Assembly: GCA_947498785.1 (NCBI GenBank)
Contig: CANMLS010000042.1
Coordinates: forward strand, 1-40,986
Origin: an uncultured Aquimarina sp.
GTDB taxonomy: Bacteria; Bacteroidota; Bacteroidia; Flavobacteriales; Flavobacteriaceae
DNA: 40,986 bases
Reading direction: 5' to 3'
Positions within the stretch are counted from its first letter, which is position 1; the number at the start of each line of letters is the position of its first letter. Under the pieces are notes generated by a model. That model was not told where the DNA came from, searched no databases, and worked only from the letters and a program-made list of their open reading frames with translations. The translations under genes were made by a program, and so were the position numbers. Positions 1 through 8,193 of this stretch are shown here, in pieces.

Positions 1-186
1 TTGATTATCTCCATTACAGCATATGACATCTATACAAAACCATTAATTGAGTAAAATAAAATATTAAATAGTATTAGATTGAATCTCTTTACGGTTGAAA
101 TTTATAAATCTAAAGAAGCTTTTGTTTTAAATTCATGAATATTTAACTAAATTTTTAAAGTTTTAACAATCAAAATTTCAAAAAAA

Positions 187-330
187 ATGAACAAAAACAT
201 TTTAAATTTAGAAGGCGTGAAAATAATTGAGAAAAAAGCGCAAAGACAAGTAAACGGTGGTCATGGATGCCACTGTGGTGGAGCTGGAAATACAATTCCA
301 TTACACTGTCATTGTCAAGCAGATGACTAA
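187..330 (+). CDS. Double-glycine leader peptide with Cys/His-rich core (putative RiPP/bacteriocin precursor)
   Basis: A 47-codon frame from ATG to TAA. Residues 1-25 look like a Bacteroidota double-glycine leader: a short hydrophobic/acidic stretch (ILNLEGVKIIEKKAQ) ending in QVNGG. Cleavage after Gly25 would leave a 22-residue core with four Cys (28, 30, 41, 43) and four His (26, 29, 40, 42), arranged as HGCHC near the start and HCHC near the end, with a Gly-rich turn between. Paired CxC motifs would suit two disulfides, thioether crosslinks or metal binding; none of these is shown. No C39 peptidase, ABC exporter or modification enzyme lies in the window, so the peptide is an orphan here. 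The leader type is family knowledge; the function is unknown. Confidence 0.7.
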   Translation: MNKNILNLEGVKIIEKKAQRQVNGGHGCHCGGAGNTIPLHCHCQADD

Positions 331-345
331 AAAGGAACTAAAAAC

Positions 346-387
346 TGTACCCATTTTCATCTTTTCTTATAAAGTTTAATGGGTACA
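346..387 (+). terminator. Hairpin after the Cys/His-rich peptide gene
   Basis: A perfect 10-bp inverted repeat (TGTACCCATT and AATGGGTACA) separated by about 22 bases starts 15 bases after the stop codon. There is no strong T-run after it, so it may terminate weakly or stabilise the 3' end of the transcript. Confidence 0.4.
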
Positions 388-409
388 ATTATTACTTTAC
401 AAAAGGATA

Positions 410-1891
410 TTATGAATATTGTTTCATAATATCAGCAACCAACATTGCTGTTTTCTTATGTTTTTCTTTGATTATTAATCGTTTTGGAGATGTCATTCTC
501 ACTTCACAATCCGTAAGTGAACATGATTCACAAGTAACTCCAACTTTAACTCTAGGGATTTTATTATCATTAACAAAACCAATCTTTTTTTCTAATGCAG
601 AAGAAATCAAAAAACCTATTCCTATGCTACGATAATAATCTTTTTTAAATGGGTCTTTTGTAGCAGAAGTAAATACCAAATATTGCTGATCTGTATCTGC
701 ATAATCCGAAATCTGGATATTGAAAGCATAATCGACGCCCTCATTTGCAGTACGCTGTAATGTTTTTATAGTCACCCATCGTCTACAATAATGCTCATTA
801 ACTTCATTCGCATGTGGTTGTTGCTGATGAGTAATATGCAACTCTTTAACCAGATTAAATTTTTCTATACCAGGTTTATGGGTAAATCGAAGAAAAAACA
901 CGTTTTCCATCCCAAAATCTTTTGGCAAAATATTAGTCAGGCGTTGATAAAAAGACTCTGCAGAAGCATTATATAAATTCATGATTTTATGAAAAAACTT
1001 TTCAGAAAATCGCTTCATTGTAAAAAGATCTTTGAGATGAGTTTTAAGATGAGTTCTTGGGATAATCAATACCCCTGCAAAATAAGATGCATAAAAATTA
1101 TGCAATACTTCTTCAAAATTATCATACCCTATCCACGAAAAAGTATATGGCCTTTCTTTAATTTCGAGGTATTGATATCCTAATTCTTTAGCATATATAA
1201 ATGTTTTTTGAGCCTCATCTACTCTATCAGACAATAAAAGTGTTTTTGTTGATGGTACAAATACCGATCTTAGGTTATCCAATCCTTCTTCTTTTAGAAT
1301 ACCTTTAGCATTAACCGAATACCCATATTCTTCCTTAAGAATCTCTTCTAATTCTACCGATGATATTTTTCCTGTTAAATCTAACTGATAAGAATTAGCG
1401 CACCGTATAGCTTTATCTTCGAGATCTTTAAAAAAATTATTATGCGCCTCCTGATATGATCTGAGCGAAGCCAGATAAAACCCCTCACGACTCATATTGT
1501 AATGCTGAGCAATTTCTATAATTGTACTTATAAATGCATTCACCTTAGAAGGTGCATTTGCAATGATATCAATCAAGTCACTTTGCTGTATTCCAAATAG
1601 TTCTAAAGGAATCTCATCTAAAATTCTAGACTGTAAAATTTCACCAATTGGAGCCAGATTTTTATCTAGTTTCAAAGAAACCAAACTATCATAAGAAACG
1701 TCTAGTGCCTCTGCAAGTTTGATAATTTTATCTGTTTTAGGATATTTTTTTCCCTTTTCTATTTCATTCAAATACGACTTAGAAAGTCCACATAACTTGG
1801 ATAATCCAAAAAGCGACAAGTCCTTACCCACTCTTAACTGCTTGATTTTAAGACCAAAAATCAACCGAATATATTCTTCTGCTATCGCCAT
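410..1891 (-). CDS. XRE-family regulator, ScfR/RamB type (HTH + IrrE-like + DUF2083)
   Basis: About 493 aa. The first ~65 residues are an XRE helix-turn-helix (LSKLCGLSKSYLNEIEKG). The middle resembles the IrrE/ImmA-like region, but the usual HExxH is replaced by LHNFYASYFAG, so protease activity is doubtful. The C-terminus matches DUF2083, with HYCRRW and a Cys cluster (CESCSLTDC). Relatives act as transcription factors for acetate, glyoxylate or short-chain acyl metabolism. The reading frame extends 27 codons further upstream, but the start at 1891 (MAIAEEYI) is chosen because a good promoter lies between the two starts. In many flavobacteria this family sits next to isocitrate lyase/malate synthase genes; those are absent here, so its target is not evident. 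Confidence 0.85.
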   Translation of the reverse strand: MAIAEEYIRLIFGLKIKQLRVGKDLSLFGLSKLCGLSKSYLNEIEKGKKYPKTDKIIKLAEALDVSYDSLVSLKLDKNLAPIGEILQSRILDEIPLELFGIQQSDLIDIIANAPSKVNAFISTIIEIAQHYNMSREGFYLASLRSYQEAHNNFFKDLEDKAIRCANSYQLDLTGKISSVELEEILKEEYGYSVNAKGILKEEGLDNLRSVFVPSTKTLLLSDRVDEAQKTFIYAKELGYQYLEIKERPYTFSWIGYDNFEEVLHNFYASYFAGVLIIPRTHLKTHLKDLFTMKRFSEKFFHKIMNLYNASAESFYQRLTNILPKDFGMENVFFLRFTHKPGIEKFNLVKELHITHQQQPHANEVNEHYCRRWVTIKTLQRTANEGVDYAFNIQISDYADTDQQYLVFTSATKDPFKKDYYRSIGIGFLISSALEKKIGFVNDNKIPRVKVGVTCESCSLTDCEVRMTSPKRLIIKEKHKKTAMLVADIMKQYS

Positions 1892-1941
1892 AATATCAAA
1901 AATAATAATATTTTGCGTAATTCTTAAAAAAAGAAAAAATT

Positions 1942-1973
1942 CACATATAGCGAATATTCGCTCTGCTATCAAA
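1942..1973 (-). promoter_or_regulatory. Promoter and operator-like palindrome of the XRE regulator
   Basis: On the minus strand, TTTG (1970-1973) is followed after 20 bases by TATATGTG (1942-1949), a 7/8 match to the Bacteroidota -7 element TAnnTTTG. A perfect 14-bp palindrome, AGCGAATATTCGCT, occupies 1949-1962 in the spacer and abuts the -7 box. This is a typical position for a repressor operator, which suggests autoregulation. The regulator's own specificity is not known. Confidence 0.55.
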
Positions 1974-1989
1974 GAACTTTTTTAATATT

Positions 1990-2423
1990 ATCCACTCAAA
2001 ACAATAATAGTTACGAAAACACAGTCAAACCGTAAACAGGAAATTTGTTCTTCTAAAGAAGTTAAAAATTATCATCCTGATATTTTAAGAAATTTTTCAA
2101 GATCGTTTTAATGAAAGACAATTATCTCTTTTAAAAATCGCTAATATCAGTAACCATTGTTTAACCTCCGAACGTCTCCTCGTTTCTAGAAAATACAAAA
2201 GAGATTCGTACCAGTGAATGAGTAGTGACTCCAATTCCAGCTGACCTGTACGATAGTAGGGTAAAGATCACATTTCTTAGAACAGACCTACTCTAAATTG
2301 TATTCAGTTTTTTCATTTTTCTTTTCCTGAATATATTTCCATTTCCTCTATACTATATTAGGAAGTATTATTAGCCTACAGAGGATTTCATTGGATAAAT
2401 GAATACCCATTTAATCGATAATC
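1990..2423. other. Intergenic stretch with no convincing gene
   Basis: No start-to-stop frame with protein-like composition and no RNA gene was recognised. A 41-codon open stretch near 2090-2218 lacks a start codon and any family resemblance. Confidence 0.5.
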
Positions 2424-3242
2424 TTAATCACAATTCCATTTAAAATCTGAAATTCTATAACCTCTATTACCTTTAAAATTATAATGCCACCATTCTGTTC
2501 TTATTGTTTTAAACCCATGCTTTTCCATCGTTCCTCTTAACAATTTACGATGACTACGTATAGTTTTTGAATGTCCATTATATGAATGATGTGCCTCTTT
2601 CCCAAAATGATCAAAATCTGTCCCCATATCTACACCTCCACCTGCTGATCGTACTAAAGTGATATCTACTGCTGCACCCTTGTTATGAATAGATCCTCCT
2701 TTAGGGTCTGCCACATACCCTGGATTAGGAAAAATCTTCCACATTTTTTTCTGAACACTGTGTGGACGATAGCAATCAAAAAGTTTTATCCTATAACCTT
2801 GTGCAAGGAGGTCATTATTTGCTTTTACAAGTGCTGTTGCAACTTCTTTTCTAATATAACACTTGGCACAAGAGTACACTTTTTCTTTTAAAAAATTATC
2901 AGAAGTAGCATATTTCATATCTAAGACAAATTCTCCAGATATCTCCTCTATATTCACAAAACCCTCATCAATTGTATTAACAGCTATTTCTTTTTCAATA
3001 GTATTTTCTACATCCACAGTGCTTTCTGAACTAGATCCAGATCCTCCAATGAGCAAAACTATTGAATCTTTTTTTCTAAGCATACTCTGCTCTACTTTTT
3101 TCCCTCGTATTTTTAATGCTTTAGATCTCTCTATAAGCGCAACAGTCCGAGCAGAAGGCTCTGGAGGTGGCTTTGCATTATTACAAGAAAAAAGCAGTAC
3201 AGAAAAAATCAACAGCATTAATTCTCTCTCTATCATATCCAT
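2424..3242 (-). CDS. VanX-like D-Ala-D-Ala dipeptidase, M15D family lipoprotein
   Basis: The protein is 272 aa with the start at 3242; a longer frame starts at 3287. The shorter start places a lipoprotein signal (LLIFSVLLFSC) at the N-terminus. A low-complexity linker of about 80 residues leads into the peptidase domain. Zinc-peptidase signatures are intact: SIHNKGAAVDI supplies the His and Asp ligands, and EWWHYNF the catalytic Glu and third ligand. Family M15D hydrolyses D-Ala-D-Ala dipeptides, either for wall recycling and nutrient use or, in VanX, for glycopeptide resistance. A solitary, membrane-anchored copy without vanH/vanA argues for peptidoglycan turnover in the periplasm rather than resistance. 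Confidence 0.85.
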   Translation of the reverse strand: MDMIERELMLLIFSVLLFSCNNAKPPPEPSARTVALIERSKALKIRGKKVEQSMLRKKDSIVLLIGGSGSSSESTVDVENTIEKEIAVNTIDEGFVNIEEISGEFVLDMKYATSDNFLKEKVYSCAKCYIRKEVATALVKANNDLLAQGYRIKLFDCYRPHSVQKKMWKIFPNPGYVADPKGGSIHNKGAAVDITLVRSAGGGVDMGTDFDHFGKEAHHSYNGHSKTIRSHRKLLRGTMEKHGFKTIRTEWWHYNFKGNRGYRISDFKWNCD

Positions 3243-3433
3243 TTTTGTTTTTATCCCAATTACAATAAATATCCTACACATTTCCACCTAATATAGATTT
3301 CCCCAAAAAACCACATCATTACATGTATGATATCTTTAAATATAGTCATTTTTTTTATTTTCAGAGTTTTCCGAACGCTACTAAGTTTTAAATAACTCTT
3401 CTTTTATATTTATGACATAATATTAGTCATTTT

Positions 3434-4021
3434 TCACTTAAGTATTTCATTCACACTTCCACAAACAAGCATTTTATCTCCAAAAAAAGGGTTTCTAATT
3501 TCTTTAGAATCAGATAACCAATACCCTCCTTCTCCATCAAAAGCCATTGGGCAAAATTGTTTATATACAGCTCCTGAAGTAATTTTTGAGCTACGTACTA
3601 ATTTCTCAATTTCGTTAGATAACGAAACAAAAAAACTACGTTGTTCCTTAATATCTTTGGTTAACGAAATTAGTTTTGAAGTTGCTTTAAGAGATTTATA
3701 TTTTTCTAACTTACTAATAGCTTGTTCTAATTTTTTAGCCTCTGCCTGAACAGTCTTACTGTTTGAATTCACCAATGCCGCTTTAATATTAAGGTATAAG
3801 CCATATAGCTCAAGATTTTTTTCATCAGAAAACTTAACCTTTGACGTTTCATCTGTCTTATTAAGATCAACATTATCCATTAGTTTATTCTGTATGTCAG
3901 ATTCAGACTTTTTATGTTGATTACATGAAATTGAAATCAATGCCAATATCATCAGAAACACCTTATAAGTAGTATCTGGTATAATTAAATTCCCTTGCAT
4001 AAGACTATAAAATTTATTCAA
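3434..4021 (-). CDS. DUF3347 domain lipoprotein
   Basis: 195 aa. The N-terminus carries a hydrophobic segment ending in a lipobox (ALISISC), so export and lipidation are likely; an internal start at MQGNL is possible. The remainder matches DUF3347: a helical region with ALV and AKKLEQAI segments, then QFCPMAFDGEGGYWLSDSKE and FGDKMLVCGSV near the C-terminus. This domain occurs alone or fused to copper/heavy-metal efflux adaptor proteins. The conserved CPM and downstream Cys suggest metal binding, but no metal transport gene is adjacent. It has the same orientation as the VanX-like gene, about 190 bases upstream of it; cotranscription is uncertain. Confidence 0.8.
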   Translation of the reverse strand: MNKFYSLMQGNLIIPDTTYKVFLMILALISISCNQHKKSESDIQNKLMDNVDLNKTDETSKVKFSDEKNLELYGLYLNIKAALVNSNSKTVQAEAKKLEQAISKLEKYKSLKATSKLISLTKDIKEQRSFFVSLSNEIEKLVRSSKITSGAVYKQFCPMAFDGEGGYWLSDSKEIRNPFFGDKMLVCGSVNEILK

Positions 4022-4150
4022 CTGTTAACTGTTTTAAAACAACAAAGTTAATTTAATATTTAAAACAATTATCAAAAGTATTTCTCTTTGCGCAATTTTT
4101 TTAACAAAACTATACGATTAAGAATTCAGGACATTTCTAAATATTTTGGA

Positions 4151-4158
4151 TATTTTTG
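4151..4158 (+). promoter_or_regulatory. -7 element upstream of the GAF-domain gene
   Basis: TATTTTTG is a perfect TAnnTTTG match, 17 bases before the ATG at 4176. Its position inside the extended reading frame argues that translation begins at 4176 and not at the upstream start at 4146. No convincing TTTG -33 element was found. Confidence 0.45.
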
Positions 4159-4175
4159 CCCGTAAAATTGTTAGA

Positions 4176-4631
4176 ATGCCATTTGAAAAAATAAAACCCC
4201 AAATAACACACATATTAAAAAATGAAAACCAATCAGTAACGGATAGATTGCATATGATTTGTCAATTACTTAAAGATAAGATTGATTATTATGACTGGGT
4301 TGGATTTTATTTTAAAAACGAAGACAAAAAAGAACTAAAACTTAGCACATATGTTGGTGCTGAAACGGATCATATTATTATCCCCTTTGGCAAGGGTATT
4401 TGTGGTCAAGTAGCATTATCCAACGAGAACTTTGTGGTTCCTGATGTACAAGCACAAGACAATTACATCGCTTGTAGTTTTACTGTTAAATCAGAAATTG
4501 TAATTCCATTATTCAAAGATGGAGAAAATATCGGACAAATTGATATAGATTCTGAAACCCCTAACCCTTTCACTGAAAAAGATGAAAGATTTTTAGAATT
4601 TGTAAATCGAGAAGTTGCTAAAATCCTTTAA
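4176..4631 (+). CDS. GAF-domain protein, free methionine-(R)-sulfoxide reductase type
   Basis: 151 aa from ATG 4176 (MPFEKIKPQ). It is a single GAF domain of the length expected for fRMsr. The motifs DYYDWVGFYF, GKGICGQVAL, NYIACSFTVKSEIVIPL and GQIDIDSE match the family, including the Cys in GKGICG and the Cys in YIAC that serve in catalysis and resolution. The enzyme reduces free Met-R-sulfoxide in the cytoplasm, using thioredoxin. galE follows 42 bases downstream on the same strand; no functional link is known. Confidence 0.82.
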   Translation: MPFEKIKPQITHILKNENQSVTDRLHMICQLLKDKIDYYDWVGFYFKNEDKKELKLSTYVGAETDHIIIPFGKGICGQVALSNENFVVPDVQAQDNYIACSFTVKSEIVIPLFKDGENIGQIDIDSETPNPFTEKDERFLEFVNREVAKIL

Positions 4632-4673
4632 TTATCGTTCCTTAGTTGACTTAAACATTAAATCATTTCACAT

Positions 4674-5690
4674 ATGAAAATCTTAGTCACAGGAGGATTG
4701 GGATTTATAGGTTCTCACACTGTAGTAGAGTTACAAAACAAAGGATATGAAGTTGTTATTATTGACAACTGCTCGAATTCTTCTCCTGATGTCATTAAAG
4801 GAATACATGCCATCACAGGTAAAAATGTAATTTTTGAACAATTTGATCTTAGAGAAAAGGAGAAAGTTCAGGATTTTTTTAAACGTCATCAAGATATTGA
4901 AGGTGTGATTCATTTCGCAGCCTCAAAAGCCGTTGGAGAAAGCGTAGAAAAACCTTTACTATATTATGAAAATAACTTATCAACCTTAGTATACTTACTG
5001 CAACAACTAACAGAAAAAGCTGCTGCTAACTTTATTTTCAGTTCTTCTTGTACAGTATATGGTCAAGCAGATGAGCTCCCAATTACTGAAGACGCACCAG
5101 TTAAAGTTGCTGAATCTCCTTATGGAAACACAAAACAGATAGGTGAAGAAATCATGAGGGATACTTGTAAAGTACATCTCACATTAAAAGCTATATCTCT
5201 TCGTTATTTTAATCCAATCGGAGCACATCCTACAGCTGAGATCGGCGAACTACCAATTGGTGTACCTCAAAATCTGGTTCCTTTTATTACACAAACCGCT
5301 ATCGGTATTAGAGAACAATTATCTGTTTTTGGAGATGATTACCCTACTATAGACGGCACTTGCATAAGAGACTATATACACGTAGTCGATCTGGCAAAAG
5401 CTCATGTAGTAGCCTTACAACGATTATTAGAAGGCAAAAACAAGTCTAACTATGAAGTATTCAATGTAGGTACTGGTAAAGGAAGCTCTGTTCTGGAAGT
5501 TATACATTCTTTTGAAAAAGCATCTCAGAAAAAGCTAAACTATAAAATTGTAGAAAGAAGAGAAGGTGATATTACTGCCGCATATGCTGATACTACTAAA
5601 GCGAACAATGAATTAGGGTGGAAAGCAAAAAACAGTTTGGATGAATCACTCAGCTCTGCATGGAAGTGGGAACAAAAAGTTAGAAGTTAG
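4674..5690 (+). CDS. galE: UDP-glucose 4-epimerase
   Basis: 338 aa, a normal length for GalE. It is an extended SDR with the Rossmann motif GGLGFIGSHT at residues 7-16, a SSSCTVYG segment, the catalytic YGNTK (YxxxK) and RYFNPIGAHP, all diagnostic of UDP-galactose/UDP-glucose epimerases. It interconverts UDP-glucose and UDP-galactose in the cytoplasm, feeding galactose use and surface polysaccharides. The gene ends just before a strong palindromic terminator shared with the convergent ppiD-like gene. The ATG start lies five residues before the first beta strand, as is usual. Confidence 0.95.
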   Translation: MKILVTGGLGFIGSHTVVELQNKGYEVVIIDNCSNSSPDVIKGIHAITGKNVIFEQFDLREKEKVQDFFKRHQDIEGVIHFAASKAVGESVEKPLLYYENNLSTLVYLLQQLTEKAAANFIFSSSCTVYGQADELPITEDAPVKVAESPYGNTKQIGEEIMRDTCKVHLTLKAISLRYFNPIGAHPTAEIGELPIGVPQNLVPFITQTAIGIREQLSVFGDDYPTIDGTCIRDYIHVVDLAKAHVVALQRLLEGKNKSNYEVFNVGTGKGSSVLEVIHSFEKASQKKLNYKIVERREGDITAAYADTTKANNELGWKAKNSLDESLSSAWKWEQKVRS

Positions 5691-5710
5691 AAAAAATCTA
5701 AATTCACTTT

Positions 5711-5756
5711 AAAAACAAAAAAGCCTGAAATTTAAATTTCAGGCTTTTTTGTTTTT
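5711..5756. terminator. Bidirectional terminator between galE and the ppiD-like gene
   Basis: A perfect 46-bp palindrome with no spacer: the left arm is an A-run followed by GCCTGAAATTT, and the right arm is its exact complement ending in TTTTTTGTTTTT. It gives a GC-containing stem with a U-run in both directions and serves two convergent genes. Confidence 0.9.
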
Positions 5757-5771
5757 GAATCGATCTAAATC

Positions 5772-7886
5772 CTAATAAAATTTAGCTCTTTTATCTTCAA
5801 TCTCTGCTGCTTCTTTAAGCGCATCGAACACTTTAGAGTTAACTAATCCAGCCTGTGTCTTTGAAGCTTGTGAAGCATAACTCATATAAGTATCCAAACC
5901 ACTAGCAGGTGTCTTCTTCGTAACTTCTACTACATACACTCCATTACTACCTACAATAGGCTTAGAAACACTCCCTATCTCTAGAGCAAAAGCGGTTCCA
6001 ACTACTTTTGGTTCTGTACCTGCTCCGCTAATAGTAGGAGTTTTCATGCTTAATGCCGAAGCAACTTTTACTGTCTGACTTTGACCTTGCGCAATTGCAT
6101 CAAGTGTAGTTCCCGAAATTTTACTTTTTAAGGTTTCTGCTTTCTTTTCTTTAATTAAAATAGGCTTTACTGTTAAGCTAGCATCTTTTACTGTCATAGT
6201 TCCTTTATCTGATTTTGCTGTCAACTGAACCACTGCATATCCTTCAGGGATATCAAATCTTTTTATTTCACCAATTTTAGATTCTTCATTAAAAGCCCAC
6301 TGTACTACAGCTCTTCTAGCACCTAATCCAGGAATATTCTCATCTAACTCTTTAATATTATTTACTGGTCGAACCGTTAATTCATTTTCTTTAGAAACTT
6401 CTTCAAAATCTTTATCTTTTGCCGAGATCTGAAATTTAGTAGTCTTTGTAAAAATTGTATTTATTGTCTTTTCACTTGGCTCTATCTTTTGCGCTACAGT
6501 AGCTATTTTTATCGCTCTCTCTTCATCTGTCTGATCTTCTATGCTAATGATATGATAACCAAATTGAGTTTCTACAATCCCTTGATCTCCTGTTTTATTA
6601 TCAAAACAATAATCATTAAAAGCAGGAACCATTGCTCCAGGTGTAAAGTACCCTAAATCTCCTCCTTTATCTTTATTAGAACTATCTGCTGAAAATTCTG
6701 AAGCCAAAGCTGAAAATTTAGTTTTATCTGCATTGGTAACACCAACAATACTATCTGCTAGAGCTTTTGCTTCTTCTTTGGTACGTTTTGTATCACCAGC
6801 AGTGCCCAATCCTACCCAAGAAATCAAAATATGACTTGCTTTTACAGAATCTGGTATTTGTTTTTGAGCAACTACCCTAGAAATTTTAACAAAATCTCCG
6901 TCCTTATATGGTCCATATACATCACCTACCTCAAGATTATAGATCGTATCTGCAACTGTAGCTGGTAAATCTTTTTTAAACTTAAATCGATCGTCAAACT
7001 TTATTGCAGAGTTTTGATTCACATAATCCTTTATATTCTCAACATTTCTAAATCCTTTAACGGTATCAGTTTTCCCATTTTCAAATTCTGCTTTATCATC
7101 TAATAAATTAGCAACTCTCCCTTTGATTTCATCTATATCTTCCTGACTTGCTTCTTCATTAAAAAGCACATAACGCACACTTCTTGATGCTTCTGCTTTA
7201 TATTGATCCGCATGGGCATCAACGTATGCTTTAATTTCTGCATCTGTTATATTAACTTCTGCATCTTCAATACTTGAAAATGGTAATTGTACATACTTGA
7301 TATCCACATTATCATTTTCCATTTTATAAACCAATTCACCTTCTTTCAATGTAGATCCCACACCTGCTTTGATCATATTCAAATAAGCTTTCTCTTTTGC
7401 TTGTCTTTCAATTGAAATTTCAAAAGGCAACCAATCATCTCGATACGACTGGGGAGCTGTAGCTTTTAAATTCGCTACAAATTCCTGTAATTTACCTTTA
7501 TCAAAAACACCTGCTTCGTTCTGAAACCTTTGATCATTAGATAAAGTTTCCTTTATCAATTCATTAACTTGATCAGCTCCCGTAATAATACCAAGTTCTT
7601 CAAATTGTTCTTCAAACACAACTTTTCTTAATTCTTGGTTCCATACATAATTTACTGTCTGAATATTAGATCCACCTCCAAAACTTCTAGAAGCTTTTTC
7701 TATTTCTCTAGCAAAATCAGTTCTATCAATATCTTTTCCATTTATCGTTGCTATTACATTTTCAGCTTTTTGTGAGATTGCCCCTCCGTTACGGATTAAA
7801 TCTGCCAAAACAAAAGAGAAAAGTGCTAATGCAATGATTACAATAAGAAAAACCGAACGTTGTCTGATTTTATTTAAAACTGCCAT
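5772..7886 (-). CDS. Membrane-anchored peptidyl-prolyl isomerase, PpiD/SurA type
   Basis: 704 aa. Residues 7-31 form a transmembrane anchor (SVFLIVIIALALFSFVLADL), followed by a SurA-N-type chaperone region up to about residue 170. A parvulin (PpiC) domain spans about 345-455 with VKASHILI, GGDLGYFTPGAMVPAF and QFGYHII. A second, degenerate rotamase-like segment lies near the C-terminus (PIVGSNGVYVVEV). This is the PpiD architecture of Bacteroidota: an inner-membrane chaperone that helps newly exported proteins fold in the periplasm. It is the last gene of the minus-strand envelope cluster but is separated from the CNNM/CBS gene by 307 bases, so it may have its own promoter. Confidence 0.9.
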   Translation of the reverse strand: MAVLNKIRQRSVFLIVIIALALFSFVLADLIRNGGAISQKAENVIATINGKDIDRTDFAREIEKASRSFGGGSNIQTVNYVWNQELRKVVFEEQFEELGIITGADQVNELIKETLSNDQRFQNEAGVFDKGKLQEFVANLKATAPQSYRDDWLPFEISIERQAKEKAYLNMIKAGVGSTLKEGELVYKMENDNVDIKYVQLPFSSIEDAEVNITDAEIKAYVDAHADQYKAEASRSVRYVLFNEEASQEDIDEIKGRVANLLDDKAEFENGKTDTVKGFRNVENIKDYVNQNSAIKFDDRFKFKKDLPATVADTIYNLEVGDVYGPYKDGDFVKISRVVAQKQIPDSVKASHILISWVGLGTAGDTKRTKEEAKALADSIVGVTNADKTKFSALASEFSADSSNKDKGGDLGYFTPGAMVPAFNDYCFDNKTGDQGIVETQFGYHIISIEDQTDEERAIKIATVAQKIEPSEKTINTIFTKTTKFQISAKDKDFEEVSKENELTVRPVNNIKELDENIPGLGARRAVVQWAFNEESKIGEIKRFDIPEGYAVVQLTAKSDKGTMTVKDASLTVKPILIKEKKAETLKSKISGTTLDAIAQGQSQTVKVASALSMKTPTISGAGTEPKVVGTAFALEIGSVSKPIVGSNGVYVVEVTKKTPASGLDTYMSYASQASKTQAGLVNSKVFDALKEAAEIEDKRAKFY

Positions 7887-8193
7887 GATGTGTAATTATT
7901 TATTCAAAATATAGTGGGCGAAAGTACCATTTTATTGTAATAATACCAATTAAAATTCTGAAAGTATTATCAAGTTTTTTGCCTTTTTTTATTTATACAA
8001 GGATCGTAACGTTTTCATAGTATAATTTCACCTTATCAAATGATCTTTTTATTGTTTTATAACTCTGTAAACAATAAAAAATTGTATCGTTAAACGTCTG
8101 ATCAAAAATCATAGATTTTCAATACGTAAAGGCAAAAAACGTCATCAATTTAATGAACACTATACTTATAAAATTTTAAAAATATGGATAACA
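7887..8193. other. Intergenic region upstream of the ppiD-like gene
   Basis: 307 AT-rich bases without a credible reading frame. It probably carries the ppiD promoter. TATATTTTG on the minus strand near 7900-7910 is one base off the usual -7 spacing, so it is not called. Confidence 0.4.

Noticed and set aside
1973..1985. Upstream start of the XRE regulator at 1972
   Set aside because: It would place the N-terminus upstream of the best promoter, and the added 27 residues are hydrophobic and atypical for the family.
2090..2218. 41-codon open stretch in the gap before the VanX-like gene
   Set aside because: No start codon, no family resemblance and no promoter or terminator around it.
2424..3242. 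Vancomycin resistance gene vanX
   Set aside because: No vanH/vanA-like genes or two-component system are nearby, and the lipoprotein signal fits peptidoglycan turnover in a Gram-negative cell.
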